A stretch of DNA of 64,000 nucleotides from Takakia lepidozioides (lineage: Eukaryota; Streptophyta; Takakiopsida; Takakiales; Takakiaceae), in the NCBI GenBank assembly GCA_030704615.1, contig CM060733.1, positions 56,730,001 to 56,794,000 on the forward strand, given 5' to 3'. The translations under genes were made by a program, and so were the position numbers. Shown here piece by piece: positions 11,894 to 22,591 of the stretch (the first letter of the stretch is position 1; every line of letters begins with the position of its first letter). Below the pieces are notes generated by a model. It had not been told where the DNA came from. It was given only the letters and a program-made list of their open reading frames with translations, and did not search any database.

Positions 11894-12313
11894 TCAAGCA
11901 GTCCGACCAGTATCCTGCCGTAGGGCCTTGTGCAGCTCGTTGAAACTCAGTGTTGGAGCATGGATGAAGACGTCCATTGCGGATATGCAACTCATGCGCT
12001 TCAGAAAAATGTAATAAATGTGTTTGCAGGGGACGTATGCTGCATTCTTCGATTCCATAACAATGAAGTTCTTACAGTTGCAAGCTGGGTACTGTGAAAC
12101 CGTGATTGCATACACGACACTGCGCGCAGCAGACCCGGCTGTTGACAACTGAAATATGCGCCCCATCCCGGGGTGAGGAACATCCCTGCAACCTTGAACT
12201 ATGCAGGGCATTGCAAGAGCGTTGGTCATCCTGGTGTCGTTCACCTTTGTTGGTGGCCGCCGTCTTTTCAGTTTTCCCCACCGATGGGTGGGCCAAGCTG
12301 CGGGGTCACCCAC
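11894..12313 (-). pseudogene. Transposase C-terminus with SWIM zinc finger (A1)
   Basis: Only the last ~139 residues of the MULE-like transposase remain. They contain a basic stretch (HRWGKLKRRRPPTKVN) also present in the full-length proteins, and a SWIM finger CNC...PCKH (CxC, 14 residues, CxH) followed by YYIFLKRMSC. SWIM fingers sit at the C-terminus of MuDR/FAR1-type transposases and are thought to bind DNA or protein. The catalytic domain is absent, so A1 is non-autonomous for transposition. The equivalent A2 piece is at 33517-33894. Confidence 0.7.
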
Positions 12314-12429
12314 CGGTATGCGGGGCGAAGAGCTTCTCGTACGTTACAAAAACGGACGACAACAGGAAGTTTACATCGGATATTTGGTGCCTAAATTGTA
12401 ATGTACAACCACTTGGGCTACAATAAATC

Positions 12430-12840
12430 AGGCCTTCCCATGAATTTCGGTACCGAAATCTGGATGAACATCTCTGTCATGTAACAGCTTTGGAAGCCAG
12501 TGGATGAATTCCGGCGACAGAAATCGTAATTTGTTCACCTCATAAAACTGACCAAGCACCCAACGGATGGATTTCGGTGCCAAAATTCGGATGAACATCT
12601 TCTTCATCAAATTGTTTCTACACATAAGGGTTGAATTTGGATGCCAAAATACGGATGAATGTGTTCCTGATTACAGTCGTGATTCACCACGTGTCCGGAT
12701 ATCGGTGCCGACATCCGAATGACAGTAATCCTGAATCGGCCGAATGGATGTATTTCGGTGCCGAAATTCATTCTTCATCTCATTTTCCAACCCTAATTCT
12801 GCTGCCCTGCGGATGGATTTCGGTGCCGAAATTCATCTGA

Positions 12841-12872
<32 letters not shown>

Positions 12873-14110
12873 CTTTGCGACAGATGAACTTCGGCGCCGA
12901 ATCTCATCCAAGTACTCCCTTCTAATTTTCCTTTTTCTTCGCGAACAATGAATTTCGGCGCCGAAATTCATCCGAAGTCCTCCCCAAAAAAAAAAAAAAT
13001 CTTCGCGAGCAATGAATTTCGGCGCCAAAATTCATCCGAAGTCCTCCCGAAAAAAAAAAATTCTTCGCGAGCAATGAATTTCGGCGCCGAAATTCATCCG
13101 AAGTCCTCCCGGAAAAAAAAAATTCTTCGGGAGCAGTGAATTCCGGCGCCGAAATTCAACCGACTTCATCCCTCCAAATTCTTTTCAGGGTTTGAGCGCT
13201 GGATTTCGGCGCCGAAATTCATTCAATGCCCTCCCTCCAATATTTATTTTTCTTTGAAATGGATGAATTTCGGCGCCGAAATTCATCCTTACCGTCCGCA
13301 ATGAGTAACTCTAATATTACATTTTGTATGCGATGGATGAATTCGGCGCCGAAATTCGTCCAAACCCGACACTTACTTTTTGCTTCTGGATGATATAATT
13401 TTCCGTAAATCGTTGGAAATACCCCGTTCCGACGAAGATAACCGGAATATTCTGCATTTAATGGAGAAATCGGCATATTGAACCCTTCTGTCAAAATTAA
13501 TTGCATTCTAGCCGTTTTTTTTCATTTGAAACCGAGATTATCCATTAAGTGGTCTTTTTCGCACGGGACGTTGCCGCACATAAAGTATAATTTCGGCGCC
13601 AAAATTATAGTTAAATGTCCAGAAATGGCAAGTCCAACAGGCATGGACAGCATCCGTCAGGGGCAACGATGGCGGCAAAGCGTAGCATGGTGCCGATTTA
13701 GTCTTCGCTCTGGATGAATTTTGGCGCCGAAATATGGATGATTTCATCTCGTCTACGCGCAGACGGAGATATTCGTAATGAATTTCGGTGCCGAAATATG
13801 GATGAAATGTGCCCAAGTGCAGCCGTTTCCACTGTCCCGGAATTAATTCCGGCTCCGATATCCCACTGACAGGTTTGCTCATGACGGATGAGGACTTGGG
13901 AAGCGATGAATTGCGGCGCCGAAATTCGTAAGTTTGTGTATGAAAGCACTTGAATAGGATGAATTTCGGCGCCGAATGTTGACTGTTGAATGTCATAGGC
14001 AGGGGATTTTCATGGCGGTTGGGTTTCATGATGTGCGGATATTTCATTCAATGCAGGCTGCTCCGGGAACAGCATCCGGTGAACGGAAGGTATTTCGGTG
14101 CCGCAATTCG
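12430..14110. repeat. Palindrome array, family A motif (A1)
   Basis: Many copies of AATTTCGGCGCCGAAATT or close variants, separated by mostly unrelated spacers. Cores (GGCGCC) lie at 12893, 12957, 13021, 13083, 13145, 13208, 13272 and 13345, giving steps of 62-64 bp and one of 73. Degenerate members continue to both sides. The array separates the start of the ParB-like gene from the transposase remnant. The mirror array in A2 has two fewer units in the middle. Confidence 0.85.
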
Positions 14111-14188
14111 GATAAACCGTCTTGTACTGGTGGCTGGAACTAGCACGCGTCGTGTTCCAGTCGACTTCATCCCTGCGAACGTGTCTGT

Positions 14189-16031
14189 TTGTTTGACATG
14201 GGAGCTGGGGAGGGATCGCAGGGGGGCGAGGCAACACAGTCAACTTTGGATACTCCTGCGCGGGTGCTGCGCTCGCAAGGTGGAAGTGCATCGAGGCAGG
14301 CGAGTCCTCATTCAAAACCTCAGATATCGCCTCAGAAAAGCCCACCTAGAGTTCGGAAGCCGAGGAAGCAGAAGGAGCCCATGGCTTCGCCAGTAAAACC
14401 CCTAGGGAGACTAGAAGCGGAGATATTGGGTTTGCAGTCAATTTCAGAAAACACGGATGCGGTGGAGGACGCTGGAGATGTGGGAGTTGGATTTGCAGAA
14501 GGGCGGCCCATTCAGCTGACAGAAGGAGAGGACGACAACGTGGTACGACTTGGCGACGATCAGAACCTGCTGGAGCTTGCGGAGGAGCAAAACCTCCAGG
14601 ACAGTAGACAGGCTGGTGAGAGGGGTGAGGGAAGTGACAGAGGTGATAGAAGTAAGAAACTGGTGGCGGGTATGCTCATGAGCGCACGAGACATGAACAT
14701 AGCAGCAAACAGGTTGCTAGCAGAGACTCATAGCAACATAGGCCGCGTTTTGGGCTCCATGGTGTATCCGGAGAACCTCAAAGTTCCTTTGTGTCGCATG
14801 GTAAGCCTTCCAATTGTAAGGCAAGCACTGCCAGGGGATATTGATCGACTGAAGCACAACTTCAGAGAAGGGTACAGACGGGGGTCGACAGCATTCTACG
14901 TTTCCATTGAGAATGACCAGGGTGTCACAAGGGCCCCACTGCAGAGGAGCTTCAGAATTGGGGCCCCCACTGGCACACTGTTATTGCCAAGTTTGAAGCC
15001 TATCTGAAGACTAATCCCACATTCGCACACATGGAAGGAAGATGTTCTTCGTTTGGGACGGGAACCACAAGATGCTTGCCTGGACAGAGTACATTGCTGA
15101 AATGCATCCGCAAGATATCAGTTGGCATTACATGGTGGACTGCATTGTCGTGAAGGTGGACGTCAGGGACAGAGGACTGCTGAAGGGTGCCATGGCGGAT
15201 ATAAATCTGTAAGTATGCAATTACATCCTTGTGTACTGCCTATTGCGGCGCCGAAATAGGCAATGTTCACCACTGTCATGCACTCTATGAACTGGAAATT
15301 GGATTGCTGTGCCGAAATCATATTTTCATGTTGTTTTTTTTCTCCATGGCAGGGTAACAGAGAGGGCCTTCGTGGAAACTCATCTGGCACATACGCTCTA
15401 CAGAGTGCAAGAAGTGGGGACAGCTCCGCTGACGGACTTCCAAAAGTCCCTCGATCCCGAGCTGTACAGGAAGTCCCTAGCGAAAGCAGATCGCACCTGG
15501 TACCGACCAACATTGGACGCCATGGTGGAGATCCTCTATTCGGTGAGGTTCATTTCAAATTTCAGTATCAATTTAATGCTATTTGTTGCAGGGATCTGTG
15601 GCCTGACTGTATCTGCTGGGTATGGGAATGCAGACGAGTTTTTCGCGAGTCCCCAGAAGCCCTTTTTTCTACCAGCCTATGCAGACACGGCTGCCAGAGA
15701 AGCCATCAGGAGGGAGGATAGGCCTACTCGGTTAGAGCAATTGACATACGGGAATGAGCAGAGAATTATAATGAGGCGTGAGGCCAAACATAGAATGTGA
15801 AAGGCAGAGTAGGGAAGTTCGTAATAGAATCCGCGTCCGAGAGCGAGGGGAATGTTGAGGACACTTCCGCACCCAGGTGGACAGTTCCGGCTGGTGAGGA
15901 TGGTATTTTTGAGGGGAGGGCTTCTCAGAGTAACAGCGGTAGCGGCAGTGCAGATTCGGAGGCAGGTGGAAGGCAGCCATCCTTGCATGAGGCCGGGGAT
16001 GCATCGGACAATGATAGCGGATCCTCACCAT
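14189..16031 (+). pseudogene. ParB-like gene of A1 (methyltransferase part deleted)
   Basis: This is the same gene as A2 29431-31302. It has a disordered Ser/Pro/Arg-rich N-terminus, a helix around SARDMNIAANRLLAETHSN, then a ParB/sulfiredoxin-like core. Introns: 15209-15352 (GTAAGT...GGCAG), which carries family A palindrome copies, and 15543-15591. The C-terminal exon is acidic (ends GSSP at 16031) and matches the C-terminus of gene B, so the methyltransferase exons between are missing. Single-base deletions relative to A2 near 14935, 15046 and 15797 break the frame. They fall in or near homopolymers and may be decay or assembly error. Confidence 0.65.
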
Positions 16032-16286
16032 AGCAAAGTCTCATTTGGATCCTTTTGTTGTACAGTTCTGAAACACTTAATGAAAATATTGACGATTTGA
16101 AAAATCATTGTGTTCAGACTGCTTGTCCGATTCCCTACATTTCTTCCGCCAACCAAAATGTATAATAAAAGCAGAAGAGACGCAAACTTCAGTGAAGAAC
16201 CCTACAAGTAATTTATGCACACCATCGAGCCGGGAACTTGAAGCCATGAAAACCCTGCCGTTTCTAACATTCCTGTTGGGAAATTT

Positions 16287-16560
16287 GGCGCCGAAATAAC
16301 CCAGTGCGCGCCTTCGTTATATGGGCCTCAAAAATTCCACGGATGAATTACTGCACCAAAATATCACGATGGAAGCCTTCAGCACAAGGCACTTCAGCAC
16401 ATTCCACTTGGGTATTTCGGCGCCGAAATAGCCCGTTCTGCGCCATTAAATACCGCACTATATCACATTTTAAGAGGTAATTTTGGTGCCGAAATACCCC
16501 GGTGGATGTCTTCAAAACACCATTTTAGCACACTGCTCTTGGGAATAACGGCGCCGAAAT
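16287..16560. repeat. Subterminal palindromes of A1
   Basis: Five family A sites with cores at 16287, 16352, 16419, 16485 and 16550, in steps of 65-67 bp, between the ParB-like gene and the terminus. Two are degenerate (TGCACC and GGTGCC centres). They are mirrored at 28900-29180 in A2. Confidence 0.75.
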
Positions 16561-16663
16561 ACCTCATTCCGCATCCTGGACCAGGAGAAACAGACCCTAT
16601 TACCGAGGTAAGAGGACATAACACCGTCAATAAAGGCAGGAAAATTCCAATTCCGCGGATGCC

Positions 16664-16725
16664 CGCTCATGAGCTCATAGGCTCATAGGCTCATGGGCTC
16701 ATGCGCTCATGAAATAGTAAACCTC
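16664..16725. repeat. Terminal repeat of A1
   Basis: A tandem of CTCATG/CTCATAGG units ends in GAAATAGTAAACCTC at 16711-16725, the exact inverse of the A2 left end at 28740. Retrotransposon sequence (homologous to about 7430) resumes at once, so 16725 is the element boundary. Confidence 0.75.
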
Positions 16726-17410
16726 CAGAGCAGGTCGTGGCCGAAATTGAGAAGGGTGACCTTCTCTATGAAAACTCTGGCTTGGTAAGGGAATCAGTAA
16801 TTCTAGAGGTGCAGCGGTTGTCCAGGGAAAACCCTGTTGTGCATGTAATACCCACACCTGTGATGGAGGTACCAAGGGTAGAATATCAAGACACTGCAAC
16901 ACCTATGGAGGATGAGGTGGTGCAGGAAGAGAATCTGGTGGGGCAATGGCCTGAATGGTTAGTGAGGCATCATACTGTGGAGGATCAGGGAGAATAGCGG
17001 CAACTTCACCATGATGACCCTCAGCACGCCACGCTTATGAGTTCCATAAGCAGGACACTTAATTTGTTGGGCACTTATGTGAAATCCCATGTTCCATCTA
17101 CCCAATTGGCAGCTTTGAGGGAGGAACTCGGGACGGAGTTTGAGGCTCAAGTTGCCACTGAGTGTGCTAACAAGGTAGATGAGGAGGTCAATCTCAAGTT
17201 ACAGCAAGAGTTGGAGGACACAAAGGCTGCTTTGCAGTTGGCCAAGGGACATTTGATTGAAGCAGGCCTCGAGCAAGACCAGTTGCATGAAGCACATAAG
17301 CAACAGTTATACCAAATGCAGGTGAAGCATGAGGGCAAGTTGCAAGAAGTGAATGTACTACATACAGAGTTGCAGGCAGTACATGAGAAGATGACCATAC
17401 AATGTGCTAC
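16726..17410 (+). pseudogene. Retrotransposon coiled-coil ORF fragment
   Basis: Two frames (16737-16997 and 17037-17420) encode an acidic segment and then about 110 residues rich in Glu, Gln, Leu and Ala with a heptad-like pattern, from LAALREELGTEFEAQ onward, consistent with a coiled coil. The order matches the decayed copy at 7400-8090. The left part was cut by insertion of A1 at 16725 and the right end is abutted by an LTR fragment at 17411. Function unknown. Confidence 0.5.
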
Positions 17411-17725
17411 TGTAGTGTGAAAAGAAGGGGCATGAATCCCCTTCTGTGTGATTCTAATAGTACTCCTCTCCAGTTGAAGCAAATCAAAAGGAAGGAACGT
17501 TCTAGTGATCCAACCATCGTCACACGGCTGTGGGTTTCCCTCAGGTCGTTCGTGATCAGAGTTCATGCAATCCTCATCCACGCCGCAGCGGAAGAGAAGA
17601 CATGGATGGGGAGTTTGGGTTCTTATTGCTCTTGGTTCTACTTTTATACAACAGCCTTGCCCTACATTTGCAGCACCAGCAGTGCTGCCGTGATGTCTTC
17701 AGTGATGCTACCAGCCCTATGTCAG
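17411..17725 (+). repeat. Fragment of the 2.2-kb LTR family R2 (5' part)
   Basis: It begins TGTAGTGTGAAAAG and is homologous to the first ~320 bp of the complete unit at 51587-53772. Homology stops near 17725, just beyond the 3' end of the minus-strand gag/protease ORF. Confidence 0.65.
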
Positions 17726-19076
17726 TGCTAATTGAATCTGTATCTTAACTCCTCTTATCAATCCCAATGGCTGTACACTTCTTTGATCTGCCATTGTTAC
17801 TGTAAATGGGGCTGGTTTCATGTTACTTAGACCAAGCTTCTGCCTTAATTGGTCTATCATGATATTCACTCCAGAGCCTCCATCAATCAGTACATCAGTT
17901 AGTTCTGTGCTTCCAATTCTCAATTGGATTACTGGCATAGAATCATCAAAGTCTACGACTGTTCCTTGCCCTTCCGGCTTCACATTATAACTGGTCACCT
18001 TGCTGTTCAGGTCTGTGTTCCCTGTCACATGGGCAATTCGATTGATTGCTTGATACAGCCTGTGTCTACAATAAGGTGCCACAGCCAATAGCTGTCCAAT
18101 GGTAATCTCCACTTTGGACTGGCATATTACTTCAGCCAAAGTCCCTTCATTACTCTGCATGTCTGCAACTTCTTTCTTCCCTTCATCCTCACTCACTTCC
18201 TCTTCTCTTTCAGAATCAGAAGAATCTGCCATAGGAATATCAGTACTCTTCTGCATTTCCCTTATGGTATCTGCCACTTCCTTGTGCAGTTCATTCTCAT
18301 CTCTCCAAGCCTCATCATCTTCAGGCACATCACTGCCATCTTCATTATCATCATCTTCCTCAACTACTGGAGGTATTAGTTTGGCTTTGCTTCTCGTTAC
18401 TATCATTGTACTTACTTCTGGTACAACACATGGCCTAACCATGTGAGCTGCCACCACTGGCCCCTCATTCACAGGAGCTCTCATCTCATTCTGGTGTCTG
18501 ATCCAGAATGGACAGGCTGCCTTGCGATGTCCTGCCTGATTACAATAGTAACACAGTTCTTCCCCATTAGGTCCTCGCCCTTGGTCTGTTCTGGGATTGT
18601 TTCTGTAATCCTGATTCCCTGGCTGGTAATTCCCCCTTGGATTACCCTGATAGTTGCCTCTGGAATTTCCTTGGTAATTCCCTCTTGAATTCCCTCTCCC
18701 TTCCATGCCATTGTTATAACCACCAGGCCTACCATAGTGGTCCTGATCACTGTTTCTTCTTGGCTGGGGCTGCACTTGATGCACCCTTACTTGCCTAGGT
18801 TCTCTAGCTGTTGTCCTTCTGTTGTAGTAACAATTCTCAGTAGAATGGTTATCCATTTTACAGATAGTACAATGTTTCTCTTTCATGTGGCATTCAGTGG
18901 TGGTATGGCCTTCATTCTGGCACTTTGCACACCAAACACCCTTCCTCCAATGTGTTGCAGCCTCTTTGGCATACTTCTTCAAGATTTCTTCTAATCTTTT
19001 CTCATAGTTATCCCTCTTCAACTTTTCCTTCCTCTTACTCTTCCTTTTCAACTCTTGCTCTTCTTCCTCATCGGCC
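17717..19076 (-). CDS. R1-type Gag C-terminus and aspartic protease
   Basis: An open frame of about 450 codons. It begins with a Lys/Glu-rich helix (ELKRKSKRKEKLKRDN), then three CCHC zinc knuckles: CAKCQNEGHTTTEC, CTICKMDNHSTENC and CYYCNQAGHRKAAC (each C-x2-C-x4-H-x4-C). An Asn/Gly/Arg-rich stretch separates the last two. After an acidic linker comes a retropepsin active site, VLIDGGSGVNIM, the DGGS form common in plant Ty3/gypsy elements. The knuckles bind genomic RNA and the protease matures the polyprotein. The frame is cut at 17717 before any reverse transcriptase. Upstream it connects to a locally inverted Gag core. Confidence 0.75.
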
Positions 19077-19610
19077 ACAGATGGCGTTACAACCAACACG
19101 GGCAAAACCACCTTTTCCAATATATTCAGGAAAAGGGGATCCTGATGTACACATTAGCCAATTTGAGCACATGTGTATTGTGAACAATGAGAATGGCGAT
19201 GATGCCAAGATGAGACTGTTTCCTTGTTCACTTATAAAGAAAGCAAGTGAATGGTATGCAAGATTCCCTGATAATCATTTCCTAACCTCGAATGGCTTGA
19301 ATACAACATTCCAAAATAGGTTCAGGACAAGTAAAATTGAGGATGAAGTGTATGGAAGTTTACAACAGTTAAAGCAAAAGAAGCATGAAACTGTTGAGGA
19401 GTATATGGAAAAGATGGAATTGATGATGAAAAAGCTGGCTACTGTACCAGCACTAGGTTTACAGAAGACTTGGTTTGTGAGTGGACTAAGACCAGAGTTG
19501 CAAAAGAAAGTGGATATGTTACCCCATAATATAGTGGAGGAGGCATTTGAAACAACGAACAGAATTGAGCAATTGGGAATGCTCAGGAGAGAGAAAAGGG
19601 ATGATGAGGA
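19077..19610 (+). pseudogene. Gag core segment, inverted within its own gene
   Basis: It encodes the retrotransposon Gag core (SLIKKASEWYARFPD, TFQNRFRT, LQQLKQKKHETVEEYMEKME, WFVSGLRPELQKKV). It is on the plus strand, while the Gag N-terminus (19611-20690) and C-terminus/protease (17717-19076) on either side are on the minus strand. Protein order is restored if this ~534-bp block is flipped. TCCTCATC at 19065-19072 and GATGAGGA at 19603-19610 form inverted 8-mers at the two edges. Confidence 0.75.
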
Positions 19611-20690
19611 CTCTCTCCTGCCCACTTACAGGTGCTGGCCCCTTTGCTGGTGCTGGTCCTTGAGGACGTGTTGTAGTTATGGTGGAACTTCCACCAAGTG
19701 GTGGCCCCTGAGCACTCCCTGCTACTGGCCCCACTATATTCACAGTATTCCCAGCTCCAGTTGCACTACTTCCCACACTCCCTGTCCTCCCAGAGCCAAA
19801 TCCAGGCTGCCCGCCTGATCCCCCTGAGCCGACACCTTCGTTGGCCTGTGATCCAAGTGCTCCACTTGATCTAGGTCCAACGGGTTGGGATGTCCTGGTT
19901 GTAGTCTCAACCTCAGCTGTTGGGTCTACTTCTTCATACTCTTCCTCTTCCAATTTCTTCTCTCTGTTTTCATCCTCCAAGTTCTGCCCTTGGGTTTCTT
20001 CTTCACTCATGTAACTCAACTGCAATGGTGTTGGAGAGTCTGAACTCTCCGTTGGCTCTGCCCCATCCTCTCCTCCTTCTTCACCTTCCGTTTCAGAAAC
20101 TGGAGTTCCTGCTTTTGGTGTTCCATGCCAACTCTTATCAAAGATTTCTGTCAAATCTTTTATCCAGGGATGTACCTCAGATCTTTCACCTCGTGGTTGA
20201 TCTTCTTCCTGTACCAATTCCCTTAATCTCTTGCCGGGTATGGGTGATATACTCTCTGATCTTAATGGTGTGAGAGGTCCAGATGATTCCCCTATATCTA
20301 TTCCTCTCTCCCAAAGATATGGATAATTAGCTTTCAGATAACTTTATCTTTTTGCTGAATATCTCTGGAGTCTAGCTTCTCTTTCATCACTCATGTTCCA
20401 TGTCTTTTATTTCCTTAATGTGGCAATAACCAAAACTCTCTTCTGTAGTATCTCTCGTATATGCCTGGGTTTCTTTCAAGCTTCAATGCACCCTTGGCTA
20501 TACTAGAAGTCTCCGTTACCATATAACCATATGGCAAACAAGTCTGGAAAGCTGTTCTTGGTGTGAGTTTGATCCTCAGAACATCCTTTGGAATCCAATT
20601 CTTTATAAGTACAAGCTCCTCATGCATATGAGTATAAACATTCACCTTCCTTTCCTCCCAGCCTTCAAACTCTACTCGCTTAATGGATGT
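19611..20690 (-). pseudogene. R1 gag N-terminus and end of leader ORF
   Basis: From 20690 downward: the last ~90 codons of the leader ORF (YYRREFWLLPH end at about 20415), the MSDEREARLQ gag start near 20395, then the acidic and Gly/Ser-rich segments to VSGQ at about 19620. It aligns with 780-1063 and 2835-3650. The ORF at 19519-20217 lacks the frameshift seen at 3195-3300. The fragment is cut at 20690 where ORF3 sequence begins. Confidence 0.7.
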
Positions 20691-21206
20691 GTCACATGTG
20701 TGATCATGATGGCCACATACCCCTCAGGCACCATAGGGTATCCGGCACTCGCTGAAGAACCTTGTAGACCAACAATGTGGCCAGATGTTGTTGTTGCCCT
20801 CGAAACCGTGTCAATAAGCCGGACTTGGTCACCCACCTTCAACTGCCATCCACGGACTCCTCAGACCAAGATCGTCACCCCGCTCAAAGGCGTACTGGCC
20901 TGGGAGATACTCAAAAGTGGACAATGTTTCCACATTCGAACCAGTATCTTTTGTGTAATCTGTGTACCAGATAACAATGTCTCCCGATGTGGCCGAATAC
21001 ATTGCATAATCGATGCCTCCATAAGGGCAGTCGTCCCGGTTCCGGAAGCACGACATCCTTGCAAAGGAGGACCTGAGGACGTCTTTGATGCCGATGACAA
21101 TGACCTTACGGACAACAACGAAGCCCTTAGATTTTCGAAATGATGAGAAGCGGAAGAGCAGTGCGGGCTCCAATAATGGAGCATCTGGGTCACAAGTACC
21201 CACCAA
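20691..21206 (-). pseudogene. ORF3 homologue, truncated (second family B-like copy)
   Basis: It encodes MSCFRNRDDCPYGGIDYAMY, SGDIVIWYTDYTKDT and FEYLPGQYAFERG, which align with the plus-strand gene at 21609 (MPCRRNPADCPYHGHDYAMF, SGDIIVWLSVFTD, MEYLEGYYRFERG). A second part in another frame (WQLKVGDQVRLIDT) runs to 20691, where retrotransposon sequence replaces the rest. The two ORF3 copies are divergent, about 280-400 bp apart. One C-rich family-type palindrome lies between them near 21310. Confidence 0.5.
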
Positions 21207-21487
21207 TCATCGTGTAACGTTTCATCACGCCAGCGGTGGATGAACTGATACGTCTTTCTCATCCAGGGGGTATAGGTTGAAATCTGCCACCGAAGTCCAT
21301 CCCCCGGATGGAAATTCGGCGCCGCATTTACATTGAAGGTGGGATGGACTTCGTCGTCTCGAGTTGTTATAGGCCCACCTGGCACTTACTGCCCATAGTT
21401 TGCATGGCAGGGAAGGAAACTGAAACGGCTACATTCATGGATGAGCCAATCTTCATCCGTGCAGGTTCCTGTCGGGGGGGAATTTAA

Positions 21488-22189
21488 ATGTGCCCTGGAG
21501 TGTTTGTGAGGAATTGCAGCGTTTGCTTGAATTTCTTCCAGCACCGCGCTGCTGCCTCCTCCATCCGGGAGCTGCTGTCATTGAGCATACTTCGCTACTC
21601 TTTTTCAGGGATGCCGTGCCGCCGAAATCCTGCTGACTGCCCTTATCATGGCCACGATTATGCTATGTTCAAACCAGAATCAGGAGACATCATTGTCTGG
21701 CTCTCTGTTTTCACAGACGCTTCTAGAATCAAGCGGGAGTCTTTGCACGCAATGGAGTATCTGGAGGGCTATTACCGCTTTGAGCGAGGTGAGGGCGAGG
21801 GTCAATGCGGTCCTTGGGTCCTGAAAATTGTTGACCTCGATATACCAAGGTGGAATGGGATGCCGGACAGATCACGCACGGCCTCACTTTGGCGCTGGAA
21901 CTATTGCCAGTCGACCAGGGAGGACGGCACCGGGGAAAACTATATTCGTGGAGTTCACTCCGCTTTTCCAGTGTATGGAGACATTCGGCTGAGTTGCGAA
22001 GACAAATTGCACGGGCACAGGAGGCCCACAGTGACCTTGTCAATGTATGATGGTGGTATGAATGATGGGCATGACATTGTCGTCAGCTCCACCAAGGGCA
22101 CCAGATCGACCGCATTGCAGTTTACCTCGAGGTGCCGCATCAGTAATGAGCTTGTTTTGAGGGCTATCGAAGTTCTGTCGACTTGGTGA
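21488..22189 (+). CDS. ORF3, best preserved copy (about 194 aa from the exon start)
   Basis: The conserved part begins after a likely splice acceptor (pyrimidine tract and CAG at 21606-21608) with MPCRRNPADCPYHGHDYAMF and runs to the stop after 22189. Landmarks: GDIIVW, MEYLEGYYRFERG, RSRTASLWRWNYC, GENYIRG, GDIRLSCEDK, HRRPTVTLSMYDGG. Homologues occur in A1, A2 and at 20691, so the gene travels with this transposon group. Alternating hydrophobic segments suggest a beta-rich domain, but I recognise no family. By position it is the third gene of the element, comparable to accessory genes in VANDAL-type MULEs. No frameshift is seen. Confidence 0.55.
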   Translation: MCPGVFVRNCSVCLNFFQHRAAASSIRELLSLSILRYSFSGMPCRRNPADCPYHGHDYAMFKPESGDIIVWLSVFTDASRIKRESLHAMEYLEGYYRFERGEGEGQCGPWVLKIVDLDIPRWNGMPDRSRTASLWRWNYCQSTREDGTGENYIRGVHSAFPVYGDIRLSCEDKLHGHRRPTVTLSMYDGGMNDGHDIVVSSTKGTRSTALQFTSRCRISNELVLRAIEVLSTW

Positions 22190-22590
22190 TACCCATGTAG
22201 AAGGAGGAATGGCTTAGATTTGTCTGGAGTTGCTAAATGTGAGACACCGTGTTCGATCAATAAAACAACCCATCGTACCTCACTTCTGTGTGCTTGTGTT
22301 TCATCGTGTTCAAGAACTGCCGTAATTGGCCCACTGTTTACAATTTGAGGTCTCATTTGTACAATGTGTCTGTCCATATGACTATACCAGAGTCAGCGAT
22401 ATCAGAGTCCTGAGGTGAAGAAAATCCATCTATGAGTTGTAGGAAACATGTACACGCCGAAGCTCGGAAATTCGGCATCGCAATTCATTTTTCTCCATGC
22501 AGCGATTTCTGGCAGCTCCCTTTCCTCCGTTGTCGTCGTAACGGAAATGCTGTACATCATTTCATTTCCTGACATGGCATTACCATACTT
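22190..22590. other. Intergenic, no gene seen
   Basis: 3' flank of ORF3 up to the first palindrome of the family B array. It contains AATAAAAC at about 22258, a possible polyadenylation signal for ORF3. Nothing else is supported. Confidence 0.35.
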
Positions 22591-22591
22591 C

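Larger units (their letters stand above)
11031..16725 (-). mobile_element. Mutator-like element A1 (one end missing)
   Basis: This is an inverted near-copy of A2 (28740-34746 plus the short continuation at 41130). In reverse order it holds an ORF3 remnant, the transposase C-terminus, a palindrome array, the ParB-like gene, subterminal palindromes and a CTCATG-rich end finishing in GAAATAGTAAACCTC, the inverse of the A2 left TIR. At 11031 it is cut by R1 sequence, so the ORF3 N-terminus, the outer array and the second TIR are missing. At 16726 it abuts a retrotransposon coiled-coil ORF into which it evidently inserted. Confidence 0.75.

Noticed and set aside
12846-12873. Poly-T and poly-A runs as LINE or SINE tails
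   Set aside because: They lie between phased palindromes and vary between A1 and A2; no element body or target duplication is attached.
20691-22189. Assignment of ORF3 as a BAH, Tudor or capsid protein
   Set aside because: The alternating hydrophobic pattern only hints at a beta-rich fold; no diagnostic residues could be matched by eye.
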